Below are positions 23,866 through 34,281 of a DNA stretch of 64,000 bases, piece after piece. Source of the stretch: Tiliqua scincoides (Eukaryota > Chordata > Lepidosauria > Squamata > Scincidae); contig NC_089822.1 of NCBI RefSeq assembly GCF_035046505.1, positions 2,241,001 through 2,305,000 of the forward strand, in the 5' to 3' direction. The notes below the pieces were generated by a model. It saw nothing but the letters and a program-made list of their open reading frames with translations, was not told where the DNA came from and did not search any database. The translations under genes were made by a program, and so were the position numbers. How positions within the stretch are numbered: position 1 is the first letter of the stretch; each line of letters begins with the position of its first letter.

Positions 23866-24838
23866 TAGGTTTGTCACTACCCTCTCTGCCAAAGATCTCC
23901 AGCAGCTCATGGATCGTTTTAGCAAGGCCTGCCAAGATTTTGGACTGACAATCAGCCTGAAGAAAACACAGGTCATGGTTCAGGATGTGGACTCACTTCC
24001 CTGCATTACAATCTCTGCGCATGAACTGGAGGTTGTCCATGACTTTGTGTACCTTGGCTCAACGATCTCCGACACTCTTTCTCTCGATACCAAACTAAAC
24101 AAACGCATTGGTAAAGCAGCTACCACGTTTTCCAGACTCACAAAGAGAGTCTGGTCCAACAAGAAGCTGACGGAACATACCAAGATCCAGGTCTGCAGAG
24201 CTTGTGTCCTGAGTACACTTCTGTACTGCAGCGAGTCATGGACTCTTCGCTCACAACAGGAGAGGAAACTGAGCGCTTTCCACATGCGCTGCCTCCAACG
24301 CATCCTTGGCATCACCTGGCAGGACAAAGTTCCAAACAACACAGTCCTGGAACGTGCTGGAATCCCTAGCATGTATTCACTGCTGAAACAGAGACGCCTG
24401 CGTTGGCTTGGTCATGTCGTGAGAATAGATGATGGTCGGATCCCAAAGGATCTCCTCTATGGAGAACTCGTGCAAGGAAAGCGCCCTACAGGTAGACCAC
24501 AGCTGCGATACAAGGACATCTGCAAGAGGGATCTGAAGGCCTTAGGGATGGACCTCAACAAGTGGGAAACCCTGGCCTCTGAGCGGCCCACTTGGAGGCA
24601 GGCTGTGCAGCATGGCCTTTCCCAGTTTGAAGAGACACTTGGCCAACAGTCTGAGGCTAAGAGGCAAAGAAGGAAGGCCCATACCCAGGGAGACAGACCA
24701 GGGTCAGACTGCACTTGCTCCCGGTGTGGAAGGGATTGTCACTCCTGGATTGGCCTTTTCAGCCACACTAGATGCTGTGCCAGAACCACCTTTCAGAGCG
24801 CGATACCATAGTCTTTCGAGACTGAAGGTTGCCAATAC
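23866..24838 (+). mobile_element. LINE (non-CR1) with intact C-terminal reverse transcriptase frame
   Basis: An uninterrupted 300-codon frame (23909-24811) encodes the region after the catalytic core of a non-LTR reverse transcriptase: FVYLGSTISD, RIGKAATTFSRLTKRVW, LLYCSESWTLR, RRLRWLGHVVR and GRPQLRYKDICKRDLKAL. It ends in a Cys/His cluster, C-x-C-x2-C-x3-C-H then H-x3-C-C. The catalytic YADD part is upstream of the truncation and absent. The 3' UTR is very short and ends in the same tail as the 5S SINE at 7195. I cannot assign the clade firmly (RTE- or L2-related are possible). Confidence 0.88.
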
Positions 24839-25360
24839 TTAAGGTTTGAGCAACTGGATGGAGTGAAGTAACACATTCCTGTAAGTAGCAATCAAGTTCA
24901 TGTGTTTCCTGAGCATGCCTGCAGCACCTTCTCTCAGCTTCCATTTCAGCTTCTCCCAGATCAAATCATCCCTCCTCTCCAGAAGCTGCCACCTCAGAAG
25001 CTGCCTTTCTTCTTCCCACTGCCCAAGAGAGGGGGAGAGTGACTCCCTTGAGCCTCTCACAGGAGGCCTCCTATTTAGAGATCTTCTGGCACCATCAGCA
25101 TTTGCTTATTCAACTCCAGACCAGGTGCTACTTGGAGCCAAAGCCGGAGTGAATGCCATTCCCCAGGACCTGTCAGCCCCTCTGTGCATGAGAGAGCCCC
25201 TATTCTGTATGCAAACAAGCAGTTGGCGAATATTGAGTATGCCAAGGCTTCTTTCCTAATTCTGTAACACTTCAGTGAAGTCAATTTAACCATACAAAGA
25301 CATGATTCTGTTCATAGGGAGACAGAAGGGAGAAAAAGTGGTGCCTCTGGTTGTGACTTA

Positions 25361-25610
25361 CCCCTGCTAATTGGGTAAGAGGAACTTTTTCAAGTGGGTG
25401 CTCCTTTTTTTAGCAGGGGGAGAGTAACTGGCCCACCAGCACTGTCTGTTCTAGTGGCTGTCTGCTGGTATTCCTTTTGCATATTTTTAGATTGTGAGCC
25501 CTTTTGGGACAGGGAGCCATTTGGTTATTTGATTTTTCTCTGTAAACCGCTTTGTGAACTTTTAGTTGAAAAGCGGTATATAAATACTGTTAATAATAAT
25601 TAATGTTAAT
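25361..25610 (+). mobile_element. SINE ending in a TAA-rich tail
   Basis: Near-identical to 32995-33290. Both start 'cccctgctaattgggtaag', contain 'gattgtgagcccttttggga' and end in 'gaaaagcggtatataaat' followed by TAA-type repeats. The head is not an obvious tRNA, so the class (SINE or LINE 3' end) is inferred. Confidence 0.7.
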
Positions 25611-25639
25611 TAATAACTTCCTTCTCCAGGCAGGCTGAT

Positions 25640-26552
25640 GTGGAAGGTGGTCCTTGGCCATGGCTGTTGGGCCTTTCCTGAACTTCATCCTTGTACTACC
25701 ATTTCTGTAAGAAGTATTGGTATCAGGAGATGTCCAAAATGCAGCCTTGGAAAGAACCAGCCGGAGTCCCAGGCCAAGCAGTCAACTCTGCACCTGCAGC
25801 TTTCACAGATAGGTCTGGCCCCTCTAGTTTGCACCTCCTGTGATGAAGGTGAGCCCTCCTGCCACCTGTGGTCCCAGCTGATGAAGGTGAGCCCTGCACA
25901 GAAATCAGATCCTTGCCAGCCTGGGAGGGAAGTTCCCCAGGCTAGTTTAGTGCTGCCTGGAACCAGTTGGACAGCTGCCTTCCTAGCAACTGTGCAGGTA
26001 GCTTGTAAGCAAACAAACACATGTCATATTCTTTGTAACCCCTGAAGATGCTTGCCGCAAAGTGAAATATTGGGGTTAGATCCTACAGTGTGTTTTAATT
26101 TGTGGCTTAAAGGCTTGAGCAACATGTTAAATTATGTTTTAAACATGTCGATTGATTCCTTGTAGGGGTGGGCTAGCTCACTTCACCGCACATGCAGCAA
26201 CCCTGCCCTCCTCCCACTGAGCATTAGGGTGTCTTTGAGAAGACACAGCAATTAGTTCTTTGGGAAGGAGCTCTCATTCCCCCATTCCAAGCCAACAGGA
26301 TGTGTATTCCTAATTAAATTCACCCTGAACTTACAGTATATCACTGAAAACCAACAAGCAAACAGACTTTCCAACCCAAATGAATTCAAGATTATTAAAC
26401 ATCAGTAGAAATCCAGCATCTCTCCTGATAACATATTTGGGCTGTCACTGTATAAGCAGAATCTAGAATTTCAGTGTGATAATCCAAAATACATGATCAT
26501 GGAGAAACCAGCAGCCTAAAAAGTAAGATGGAACAGGAGCAGGATAAGTTCT
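25640..26552. other. Intergenic, nothing recognised
   Basis: No coding domain, splice pattern or assignable repeat is seen. Confidence 0.5.
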
Positions 26553-26553
26553 T

Positions 26554-26598
<45 letters not shown>

Positions 26599-26599
26599 G
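26553..26599. repeat. Compound (TG)n(AG)n microsatellite
   Basis: About 12 TG units run directly into about 11 AG units. Confidence 0.97.
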
Positions 26600-26890
26600 T
26601 TTACAAAAGTTCAATCCTGAGGAAGAGAGACTTTGCCCTTAGGCCTTATAAAAGTGCTTTGGAGTAAAGGTCGCAGGTGCAGCCCCACTGGAGCTAAGGA
26701 GACCAGGTAGGAGTTCTTTCACAGCTTCAGCAGGGTACTGGGAGTCTTGGGGCAAAGTCCTGCAAGGGGCCCAACCATTCCCTGTTGGTGCACCGTGACT
26801 GTGCTATTCATGCAGAGGATTCAAGAGTTTGCCTAGCCAGCCAGGGCTCTGCCAGGCTGCCTGTTGATACCCCTAATCACAACTGTGTCA

Positions 26891-26980
26891 GAACCCAAGC
26901 TTGTGCATATCTACTCAGAAGTAAGTACTATCATAGTTAATGGGGCTTACTCCCAGGTAAGTGTGGATAGGTTTGCAGCC
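26891..26980. mobile_element. Short palindromic interspersed repeat (MITE-like)
   Basis: 'ctactcagaagtaagtacta' and 'ggggcttactcccaggtaag' form imperfect inverted arms. The same element occurs at 34574, 34701 and 36522, with weaker copies at 28889, 43705 and 63651. Confidence 0.75.
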
Positions 26981-27167
26981 TCGGTCAGTTTGGGCCTTAG
27001 CATTGCACTCGAGTTTGCTGAAGGGGAGGAGAGGGGGGGAAGAAGTATCCCAGGATATATGACAAAATGGACTTTCCCTAAATTTTTATTCCCTTTATAT
27101 TAAAATTTAAACACTGCAAATAGTCATCTCAGGAGCCATCTTCAGTAGGAAAACAGTGCAGGAAGAA

Positions 27168-27223
<56 letters not shown>
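27168..27223. repeat. (ATT)n microsatellite
   Basis: About 18 uninterrupted ATT units abut the tail of the L2-like LINE on the minus strand. Confidence 0.97.
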
Positions 27224-27224
<1 letters not shown>

Positions 27225-27900
27225 CTTTATTTTTACCCCACCTTTCTCCCCGAAGGGACTCAAGGCAGCTTACAAAACAAGTTAAAAACTTAATTTAAAA
27301 GCAGATAAAAACATAACATATCATAAAAACAGTAGTCAGATAAAAACTAGTCAGGTAAGAGCATAGCGCAGCAAATTAGAAGAGGATCAGGCCTGTGAAC
27401 AGATGTTAAAAAATGTTAAGAGTTGTTAAAAAAATGTTAAAAAGGTCAGGAACTCAGAAGGCTTGTCTAAACAGAAGGGTCTTCAGGCCTCACTGGAAAG
27501 TTACAAGACAGGGAGCCGTTCTTAAGTCAAGGGGAAAGAAACTCCATAGCGTTGGTGCCACTACTGAGAAGGCTCTATTTCTTGCGGCTGCCCCACATAC
27601 CTCCCTAGGCGGCGGCACTTGTAAAAAGGCCTTCTCTGATGACGTAAGAGGACGAGCCAGATTGTACGGGAGTAGGTGATGCGTGGCCCAGAGCAGTATA
27701 GGGCTTTAAAGGTCAAAACCAGCACCTTGAATGGGGGCTGGAAACGAATGGGCAGCCAGTGCAGCCGCTGGAGAAGCGAACTGACAGAGTCAAACCGCCT
27801 ACCTCCAGTAACCACACGGGCCACCGCATTCTGCACTAGTTGCAGTTTCCGAACCGTCTTCAAGGACAGCCCCACATAGAGCGCTTTATCTGAGTCTACC
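27224..27900 (-). mobile_element. L2-like LINE, 3' portion
   Basis: The minus-strand frame reads KLQLVQNAVARVVTG, LLQRLHWLPI and FKVLVLTFKAL, the classical C-terminal motifs of L2-clade reverse transcriptases. The 3' end is a 'gaagggactcaaggcagct'-type box (plus-strand reading) followed by the ATT repeat. The frame is broken beyond these motifs. Confidence 0.82.
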
Positions 27901-28351
27901 ACCCTTGCGTGCCTTGCTTTTTGTGGGAAAAGATAACCTTCTGGTTTGAAGCCCAGCCCTTGGCAATGATGAGCTGAACACAACCTTCATAGGCCCCGCA
28001 GGGTCAGAGCCAAGTGAGTCTTCACTAGTCCAGGGACTTGGTCCAGCAGTGACCAGCCAGGCTGCAAGCTGAGCATCAGTGCTGGCAACCCCAGGTTTGT
28101 CCTCACCCAGCATTCAATATTCCAAGGTAGACTGCCTCTGAACCTGTTTCTGTTAGCTAAGAGTCTCTGGTGCACGGCAGGGACTCTGTGGATCGGATTA
28201 GGCAGTTGCTTCTTGGTCCCAGCAGCCCTGCTGGGACTAAGACTGGGATAACATGCAATCTGCTGTGCTGCTCATCTTTCACCCAGCCTGCTGTGTTGGT
28301 GGCCCTGTGCTTCCTGCACTGCATCTGAGGACTGCTACAAACTGCAGTCTA

Positions 28352-28555
28352 AGGGCCAAATCCTATCCAATTTTCCAGTGCCAGAGCAGCCATATCAATG
28401 AGGTGTGTACTCCATCCTGCAGCAAGGAGGCAGTCACAGAGGCGATTGCATTGCGGCTACACTGGTGCTGGAAAGTTGGAAGCTGGACTAGATGGGCCTA
28501 TGGCCTGATCCAGTGGGGCTGTTCTTATGTTCTTATGGATAGGACTGGGCCCTAA
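28352..28555 (+). mobile_element. Palindromic MITE split by a 62-bp CR1 tail
   Basis: It starts 'gggccaaatcctatccaat' and ends '..tggataggactgggccct', which are inverted termini. The right terminus is interrupted at 28476-28537 by a CR1 3' end ('agctggactagatgggccta' to the TTCTTATG repeat). A related copy is split at 31680-31775 and 32463-32548. Confidence 0.75.
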
Positions 28556-28766
28556 GAACTTACAAATATCAGAAGAGCCCTGCTGGATCAGACCAAAGGC
28601 CCATCTAGTCCAGTTTCCTGTATCTCGCAGAGGCCCACCAGATGCCTCAGGGAGCATACAAGACAACAAGAGAGCTGCATCCTGGTGCCTTCCCTTGCAC
28701 CTGGCATTCTGAGGTAGCCTACTTCTAAAACCAGGAGATTGCAAATACACATCACAGCCTGTAACC
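28556..28766 (-). mobile_element. CR1-type LINE, outermost element of a nested stack (part 1)
   Basis: This is the 3' UTR of a minus-strand CR1. The same copy continues for a few bases at 30139-30152 and again at 32620-32725, showing that two DNA elements landed inside it. Confidence 0.8.
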
Positions 28767-30138
28767 CAGTGGTTCTCACACATTTAGCACAAGGACCCGC
28801 TTTTTAGAATGAGAATCTGTCAGGACCCACCAGAATTGATGTTATGACTGAAAGTGACATCACCAAGCAGGTAAATTTTTAACAATCCTAGGCTGCAATC
28901 CTACCCTTACTAACCCAGGAGTAAGTCCCATTTACTACCATTGTTAAAAGAATATACATAGTAGCTTGTTAAAAGTACTGCATTCCTCAAATGCAGTCAC
29001 ATAATGTCTAATATATTAAAAATAAAATATTGAAATGAATGGGACCCACCTGAAATTGGCTCATTGTCATATACTTGGTCTCACTTCCAGGGTTTTGGGG
29101 TGCTCAGAGTTGTTGGTTCTGAACCCTAGAGCCCTCAAAGATCCCTGTTCGGTATTACTGCCACCACCCTCTAGGCTTAACTATATCCCTTGTAGGCACT
29201 GAGCACTTTCTTTACTTAAAGTCTCAGTCCTTAAGTTACTAGTCCACAATGAGGATTTTTGGTAGCTTGCTGAATGGCTAGGCAGGATTCTGAACCTTTG
29301 TCCCCAACAGACAATGAACCAACATGGTAAAAGGATTTTTACTTTATTAAGTACATAGGGTTACAAAAGTTACAAAAGGCAACAAATGCTAGAGGCATAA
29401 AAACTTCTAGGAAACATATCAGCATAAAACAACAAAGCTAACTGGCTAACTCTATTATTCTCTAACCCTCACCTGGGTCAGCTTCTTTCGTAGATCCTCA
29501 GGTCAGTTACCTAAGAGGCCACATGGTCCTGGTGGGGCAGGATGTGCACCCACCACCTATCTCACCAAGAGACAAAGACCAAAGACCCTGTCCTCTGGAA
29601 ATGGGGCTGGATGCTCAACCTCTCAGCTCTTCCCTCCCCCCTGGAGATCTACAGCTGCGTTCCATCCTTGATGGACGTCTTTCTGGCTGCCTGGCCTCTG
29701 AGCGGCCCGCTTGGAGGCAGGCTGTGCAGCATGGCCTTTCCCAGTTTGAAGAGACACTTGGCCAACAGTCTGAGGCAAAGAGGCAAAGAAGGAAGGCCCA
29801 TAGCCAGGGAGACAGACCAGGGACAGACTGCACTTGCTCCCAGTGTGGAAGGGATTGTCACTCCCGGATTGGCCTTTTCAGCCACACTAGACGCTGTGCC
29901 AGAACCACCTTTCAGAGCGCGATACCATAGTCTTTCGAGACTGAAGGTTGCCAATACAGGTGCTACATTATCACCTTCCATTGAGTTGTAAATTCTTAGC
30001 AGCTAGGAACTGCAAGCCCCTTCTGTGTTACTGTTTTAGCTTGGTTCAGGCTTTACATGTTACTAGGCCTAAACTGTACATATTCATGACACTCATGACC
30101 CACCTAGTGGGTCCCCACCCACAATTTGAGAAACACTG
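28767..30138. mobile_element. hAT-like DNA element inside the CR1
   Basis: It begins CAGTGGTTCTCACACATT and ends GAGAAACACTG (inverted termini). The flanking octamers CTGTAACC (28759-28766) and CTATAACT (30139-30146) match at 6 of 8 bases, as an aged 8-bp hAT target duplication would. It carries a LINE fragment at 29687-29957. No transposase frame is seen. Confidence 0.7.
29687..29957 (+). mobile_element. LINE 3' end, same family as 23866-24838
   Basis: The translation repeats the 23866 copy from LASERPAWRQAVQHGLSQFE to the end and has the same Cys/His cluster (here CGRDCH and HTRRC, a more regular spacing). It ends in the shared CTTTCGAGACTGAAGG tail. Confidence 0.92.
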
Positions 30139-30256
30139 CTATAACTCGTGATCAGGGTGGCTAGATGTCATAACCACAAAAAAAGACAAGGCACCCCAAA
30201 ATGTAGGACATCCAAGAAAAATGTAGGACATGGCAAAATAAAAGCTTACAACACTA

Positions 30257-31515
30257 TGGTGGCGTTGCTACGGAGGTGCGGGGGGTGCGGGCCGCACAGG
30301 GGGGTGACGTGCATTGGGGTGGTGACATGCTAAAATCGTGGTGGTTAGGAGTAACCCCATCATATTATATACTGCTGGATGCAGAAGTTCATGCGGAATG
30401 CAATGCAAAAAACCAGAGCAAAATATCTCCCTTCTATCAAAAGTTACGGCCAAAAAACCGGAGAACAAAAATGCATTGATATCTATGGAAAGTGAAAGTG
30501 AGCCGTATCGCGCATTTACTGGCGAGTAGGTGAACTAGCCTTAGTCCGTTGGAAAGGGCAGGCTGAGAGGAATCCAACAATACCAGAATGGACCTGATCC
30601 AATGAATGCAGCCCCCAAAAACACCTGAGAAGGAAATCCCTCTCTCCAAGAAGACGAATGTATTGAGCCCTATGGAAAGTAAGGCTCACCGTTGCGTTTA
30701 CTCACGAGTAAGCAAATGTGCCTTGGCTGGTGTGGAAGATCAGGTAAAGGAGCGTGCAAGGCTACCAGAATGGTCCTGATCCTATGCACCTGGAGCTAAT
30801 CAAGTGCTCCAGAAGGCAGCCTCCCCCCCCCTACTAAAAAGGATCAAAGCAGAGGCTTCGGCTGATAAGGTGAACCTTTTTGAGACTTGTGAAACCAGGT
30901 GGCTCCTGACAGTGATCTGGTTTAAACAGAAGTTCTTAAATTGAACTGGACACTGGGTACGGCTGTAAACCTTACTGATTTTGGAGGGGGGGGTGTTATT
31001 TGCAGGCAGGCTACAGAGGAAATTCACTTGGTGGACCAGAGCTGGCTTCTGCTTATTTAATTATTTGTTTTACTTTAATTATTTATACTTATTTATTTTA
31101 ATTTGCCTGTTGATGTCACTTCCACCATGATATCACTTCTGGTGGGTCTTGGATAGATTGTCATTCTAAAAAGTGGGTCCCAGTGCTAAAAGTTTGAGAA
31201 CTGCTGCAATAAGATGTTCATAAGTTGACACCCTGGGTGTGTGTGTGTGTGTGTGTGTGACACCACTAGTGACCAAAATCACTAAAATCACAATTTGGAG
31301 GAATAATACCATCATGTAATAAATAAATCAATGTGTAATTTCATGCAGAATGTGTTCTATCTTTGTTCCATCTAAAGGTACAGCCAAAAAACCTGTGGGG
31401 GCGGAGTGATGGTACATCACCACGCCCACCACCTGGGGTATTGCCCCGCCCACTGCATGGGGGGTGATGCGGTGGCATCCCTCACCAGGTGATGCGAACC
31501 CTAGTGACGCCACTG
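30257..31515. mobile_element. DNA element with GTGGCGT-type termini
   Basis: The left end 'tggtggcgttgctacgg' and right end 'ctagtgacgccactg' are imperfect inverted repeats. It contains two related units of about 187 bp (from about 30469 and 30657), a reversed hAT end (31084-31204) and a (TG)n run at 31232-31258. Confidence 0.55.
31084..31204 (-). mobile_element. hAT-like terminal fragment, same family as 28767
   Basis: Reverse-complemented it starts CAGCAGTTCTCAAAC and continues collinear with the first 100 bp of the 28767 element (the 'cactttttagaatgacaatc' block). Confidence 0.7.
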
Positions 31516-31679
31516 CTCATACATTGATTTCTTGTGGTTAATATGAACACTTTTACTTTCTATTAAATTTAAAACTATATTACATATAATTTATTACATA
31601 TAATTTATTAATTACAGGCTGGCTGTGCACTGCCTACAGGGGCCCTCTCACAGGGAAAAGGAGGACATTTAAGGGCCCC

Positions 31680-32548
31680 AACTTTTGAGTGCCGGTGCAG
31701 CTGAAATTTAGCCTTGAAGAAAGGGAACAAACATTCCTTAACTTGGAGGAGGCCTCCATGATTGCCCCTCACCCAGGGGCTCTGAAAGGAATTTTATCAG
31801 GGGGTACAAAGTTTGTCTGGGGCCCTTTTGCAAAGGGGAAGGGGTGAAACAGCGGGGGAGGGTGGTGACAGGCGAGCAGAATGGGAGCAGGGAGGGGCAG
31901 GACAGGGTGGGGGGAGGGTGGATACAGCTGGAAAAGTCTTTGGAACCCAGGTCTACCCACCCATGTGGCATTGGCAGGAGTAATATGGAAAACCAAACGC
32001 CTAAGTCTCCCTAAAGCCTTTTAAATATAGAAGATCATGTAGAAAATTAGTGTCATATTTAGGCTCACTTTAGAATGGAAAGTGTCCTGTTCGTACCAAA
32101 ACTTGCTTCTGCAGCAACTGTAGTCTTGCAGCTGTGTCCCTGAGCTCCTATCCGGGCCTTCATGGCAAGCAGATCCACAAGCGAAAGAGCTACTGTAGCA
32201 GGCCTGTTTCCTCCCAGGTTTGACACGGTGTTGAGGAGTGTCACGTATACATTCCTTGGCCCAGCATACATGGCTTGCCAGCAGCTGCAGCCGCTTGCTT
32301 GTGGTAGAGTCCCCACCATTCCATGCAAGCAGTAAGTCTGAGTAGATAGGAAAATGTAAGACGACCCAGGAAATTTCTGGGCCCCCTCGTTTGGGTCCTT
32401 GGCCCCCTTTTTGACCCTGGGCCTGGGTACAAATTACCCCTTTTACCCCCGTCTCCTAGGCCCGGCCCCCACCACCACCAGATGCAGTGCATACCCTATT
32501 GGTACAGCTGCACCAGCACTGGAAAGTTGGATAGGATTTGGCCCTAAG
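31680..32548. mobile_element. MITE split by an unclassified repeat
   Basis: 31680-31775 and 32463-32548 are the two halves of the MITE also seen at 28352; the right terminus reads 'ggaaagttggataggatttg'. The block between them (31776-32462) is a separate repeat. Confidence 0.6.
31776..32462 (+). repeat. Unclassified dispersed repeat, copy 1
   Basis: Collinear in inverted orientation with 32849-33822 along almost its full length. Shared blocks include 'ttatcagg(g/a)ggtaca', 'atatggaaaaccaaac', 'aaagagctactgta', 'gtttcctcccag' and 'tgggcctgggtacaaat'. No coding frame is recognised. Confidence 0.8.
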
Positions 32549-32619
32549 TTCTTTTCCAGGACAGGAGGCTAAAAAAAAGAGGGCATGTCCCAGAAAAAAG
32601 ATGATGCCTGATCACCCTG

Positions 32620-32725
32620 CCCTTTTCCTCCAGAAATTTGTCCAATCCCCTTTTCTAGGCATCCAGGCCAGGTGCCATCCACACATCCTGTGGCAAGGAG
32701 TTCCATAGGTTAATGGGATCTCTGC
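32620..32725 (-). mobile_element. CR1-type LINE, outer element (part 2)
   Basis: It continues the minus-strand CR1 of 28556-28766 ('cctccagaaatttgtccaat', 'cacatcctgtggcaaggag'). Confidence 0.8.
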
Positions 32726-32848
32726 CTGCCCCTGTCCTTTCAAGGCCCCTCTCCTAGTCGGGCACCACATCCCACCCCAGACAGGCGTCCAGTGAGCCTC
32801 AAATGCTGCCTGGTGGTTTTGTGACGGGGGGGGGGGGGGATCAGTTGC

Positions 32849-33230
32849 GACCAGGGCCTTGGAGAGGAGCGTAAAGGGGGTCATTTGTACCCAGGCCCAG
32901 GGTCAGAAAGGAGGCCCAGTAGCCAAAGGAGGGGGCCCAGAAAGTTCCTGGGATCTCACATTTTCCAATCTCACTGCCCACGCAGGATGCCTCTACCCCT
33001 GCTAATTGGGTAAGAGGCACTTTTTCAAGTGGGTGCTCCTTTTTTTAGCAGGGGGAGAGTAACTGGCCCATCTCACCCCAGCAGTGTCTGTTCTAGTGGC
33101 TGTCTGCTGGTATTCATGCTGCTGGTATTCATTTGCATCTTTTTAGATTGTGAGCCCTTTTGGGACAGGGAGCCATTAGATATTTGATTTTCTCTGTAAA
33201 CTGCTTTGTGAACTTTTAGTTGAAAAGCAG

Positions 33231-33284
<54 letters not shown>

Positions 33285-33822
33285 TCATGGGTACATGGCC
33301 ACGACTACTGCCACAAGCCATACACACCAGGCCCAAAATTGCATACATTCCTCATCAGTGTCACATCTGGGAGGAAACTGATCTGTTACAGTAGCTCTTT
33401 GTTTGTGAATTTGCTAACCATGAAAGAGTGAGTATACAGGAGCTCAGCAACGGCTGCAGGACTACAGCTGCTGCAGAAGTCAGTTTTGGTGTACACAGGA
33501 CACTCTCCATTCTAAGGTGAGCCTAAATACCATGATCCTCATCTCCTGCAATGATTTTCTCTATCTGAAAGATTTTAGAGAGATTTGGGAGTGTGTTTGG
33601 TTTTCCATATTACTATATCTACCTGCCAACACCAGGCAGACAGGTAGAGCTGAGCTCTGCATTGGGAAGACTGGCAGACCTGGACTCCAAAGACTATTCC
33701 AGCTATTGCCACTTTTCCCTGCCTGTTTTGCCCCCATTGCCCCCCCCATTCTGTTTCACTCCTCCCTCCTTGGAAAGGGGCCCAAAAGAAACTCTGTACC
33801 TCCTGATAAATTGCCTCTTTGA
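32849..33822 (-). repeat. Unclassified dispersed repeat, copy 2 (inverted)
   Basis: This is an inverted copy of 31776-32462, expanded by a SINE and TAA microsatellite at 32995-33290. Without that insertion it is about 680 bp, the same length as copy 1. Confidence 0.8.
32995..33290 (+). mobile_element. SINE with (TAA)n tail
   Basis: It matches 25361-25610 closely, with a small internal duplication ('gctggtattcat' twice near 33110). The tail is about 18 TAA units (33231-33285). It is inserted in the unclassified repeat. Confidence 0.75.
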
Positions 33823-33904
33823 ACTGTGACCAGCTTGGGGGGCTTCCTCCAAAGTTGGATCGCCCTGAGTTGGTGACACTGGATGGGCAGGGGCTGTGCT
33901 GGAT

Positions 33905-34035
33905 GGGGAGGCGGGGGAGGCAGAGCCTCCCCTGCGTGGGAGCGCAAGCACACTCCGCCCACGCGCGTCGCGCACCTCCCGCGGCAGCGGTGCTTTTCGA
34001 AGGACCCCGCAGGGGAGGCTCTGCCTCCCCCTCCC
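33905..34035. repeat. Palindromic MITE-like repeat inside the CpG island
   Basis: The arms 'gggaggcagagcctcccctg' (about 33915) and 'caggggaggctctgcctccc' (about 34010) are inverted copies over more than 20 bp, with a GC-rich loop of about 75 bp. Related arms flank the CR1 at 35104-36196. Confidence 0.7.
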
Positions 34036-34199
34036 CTGGGGACGGCCTGGGGGGCTGGCAGAGGTGCTCCCTTGCTCGTGTTCTTCTGGGCAGGAGGTTC
34101 CTTGGCGCGCCGCTGGGACAAGGGGGGCGCCCCCCGGGCTCCGGGCGGGGACAGCGAGGCGCCCCCTCTCGGGCAAACTACATGTCCCAGAATCCCTTT

Positions 34200-34281
34200 C
34201 CCCGCCCCCCCCGCACCTGAAAGGCGGAGGGGGCGAGGAGCGGCTGGTCCCGCAGCCCGGAGGCGCAGGAGCCCGCGGGCG
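34200..34281 (+). other. MYORG: Probable MYORG non-coding first exon (3' boundary)
   Basis: A strong donor, GGCG|GTGAGTGCC, lies at 34281/34282 inside the CpG island on the same strand as MYORG. It pairs with the strong acceptor at 48671-48672. The 5' end (transcription start) is not visible; 34200 is nominal. Confidence 0.5.

Larger units (their letters stand above)
30153..32619. mobile_element. Composite DNA element with CAGGGTG termini
   Basis: The ends are CAGGGTGGCTAGATGTC and ATGCCTGATCACCCTG, inverted for 7 bp and loosely beyond. It interrupts the CR1 that resumes at 32620. Its interior is itself a stack: an element at 30257-31515, a split MITE at 31680-32548 and an unclassified repeat at 31776-32462. 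I find no target duplication. Confidence 0.55.

Noticed and set aside
23909-24811. 300-codon frame as a host zinc-finger gene
   Set aside because: It is the C-terminal part of a LINE protein and is followed by the LINE tail; a second copy is at 29687.
31776-33822. Retrovirus-like or LTR element with inverted arms
   Set aside because: The arms are inverted, not direct, there is no primer-binding site or coding region, and they behave as separate repeat copies.
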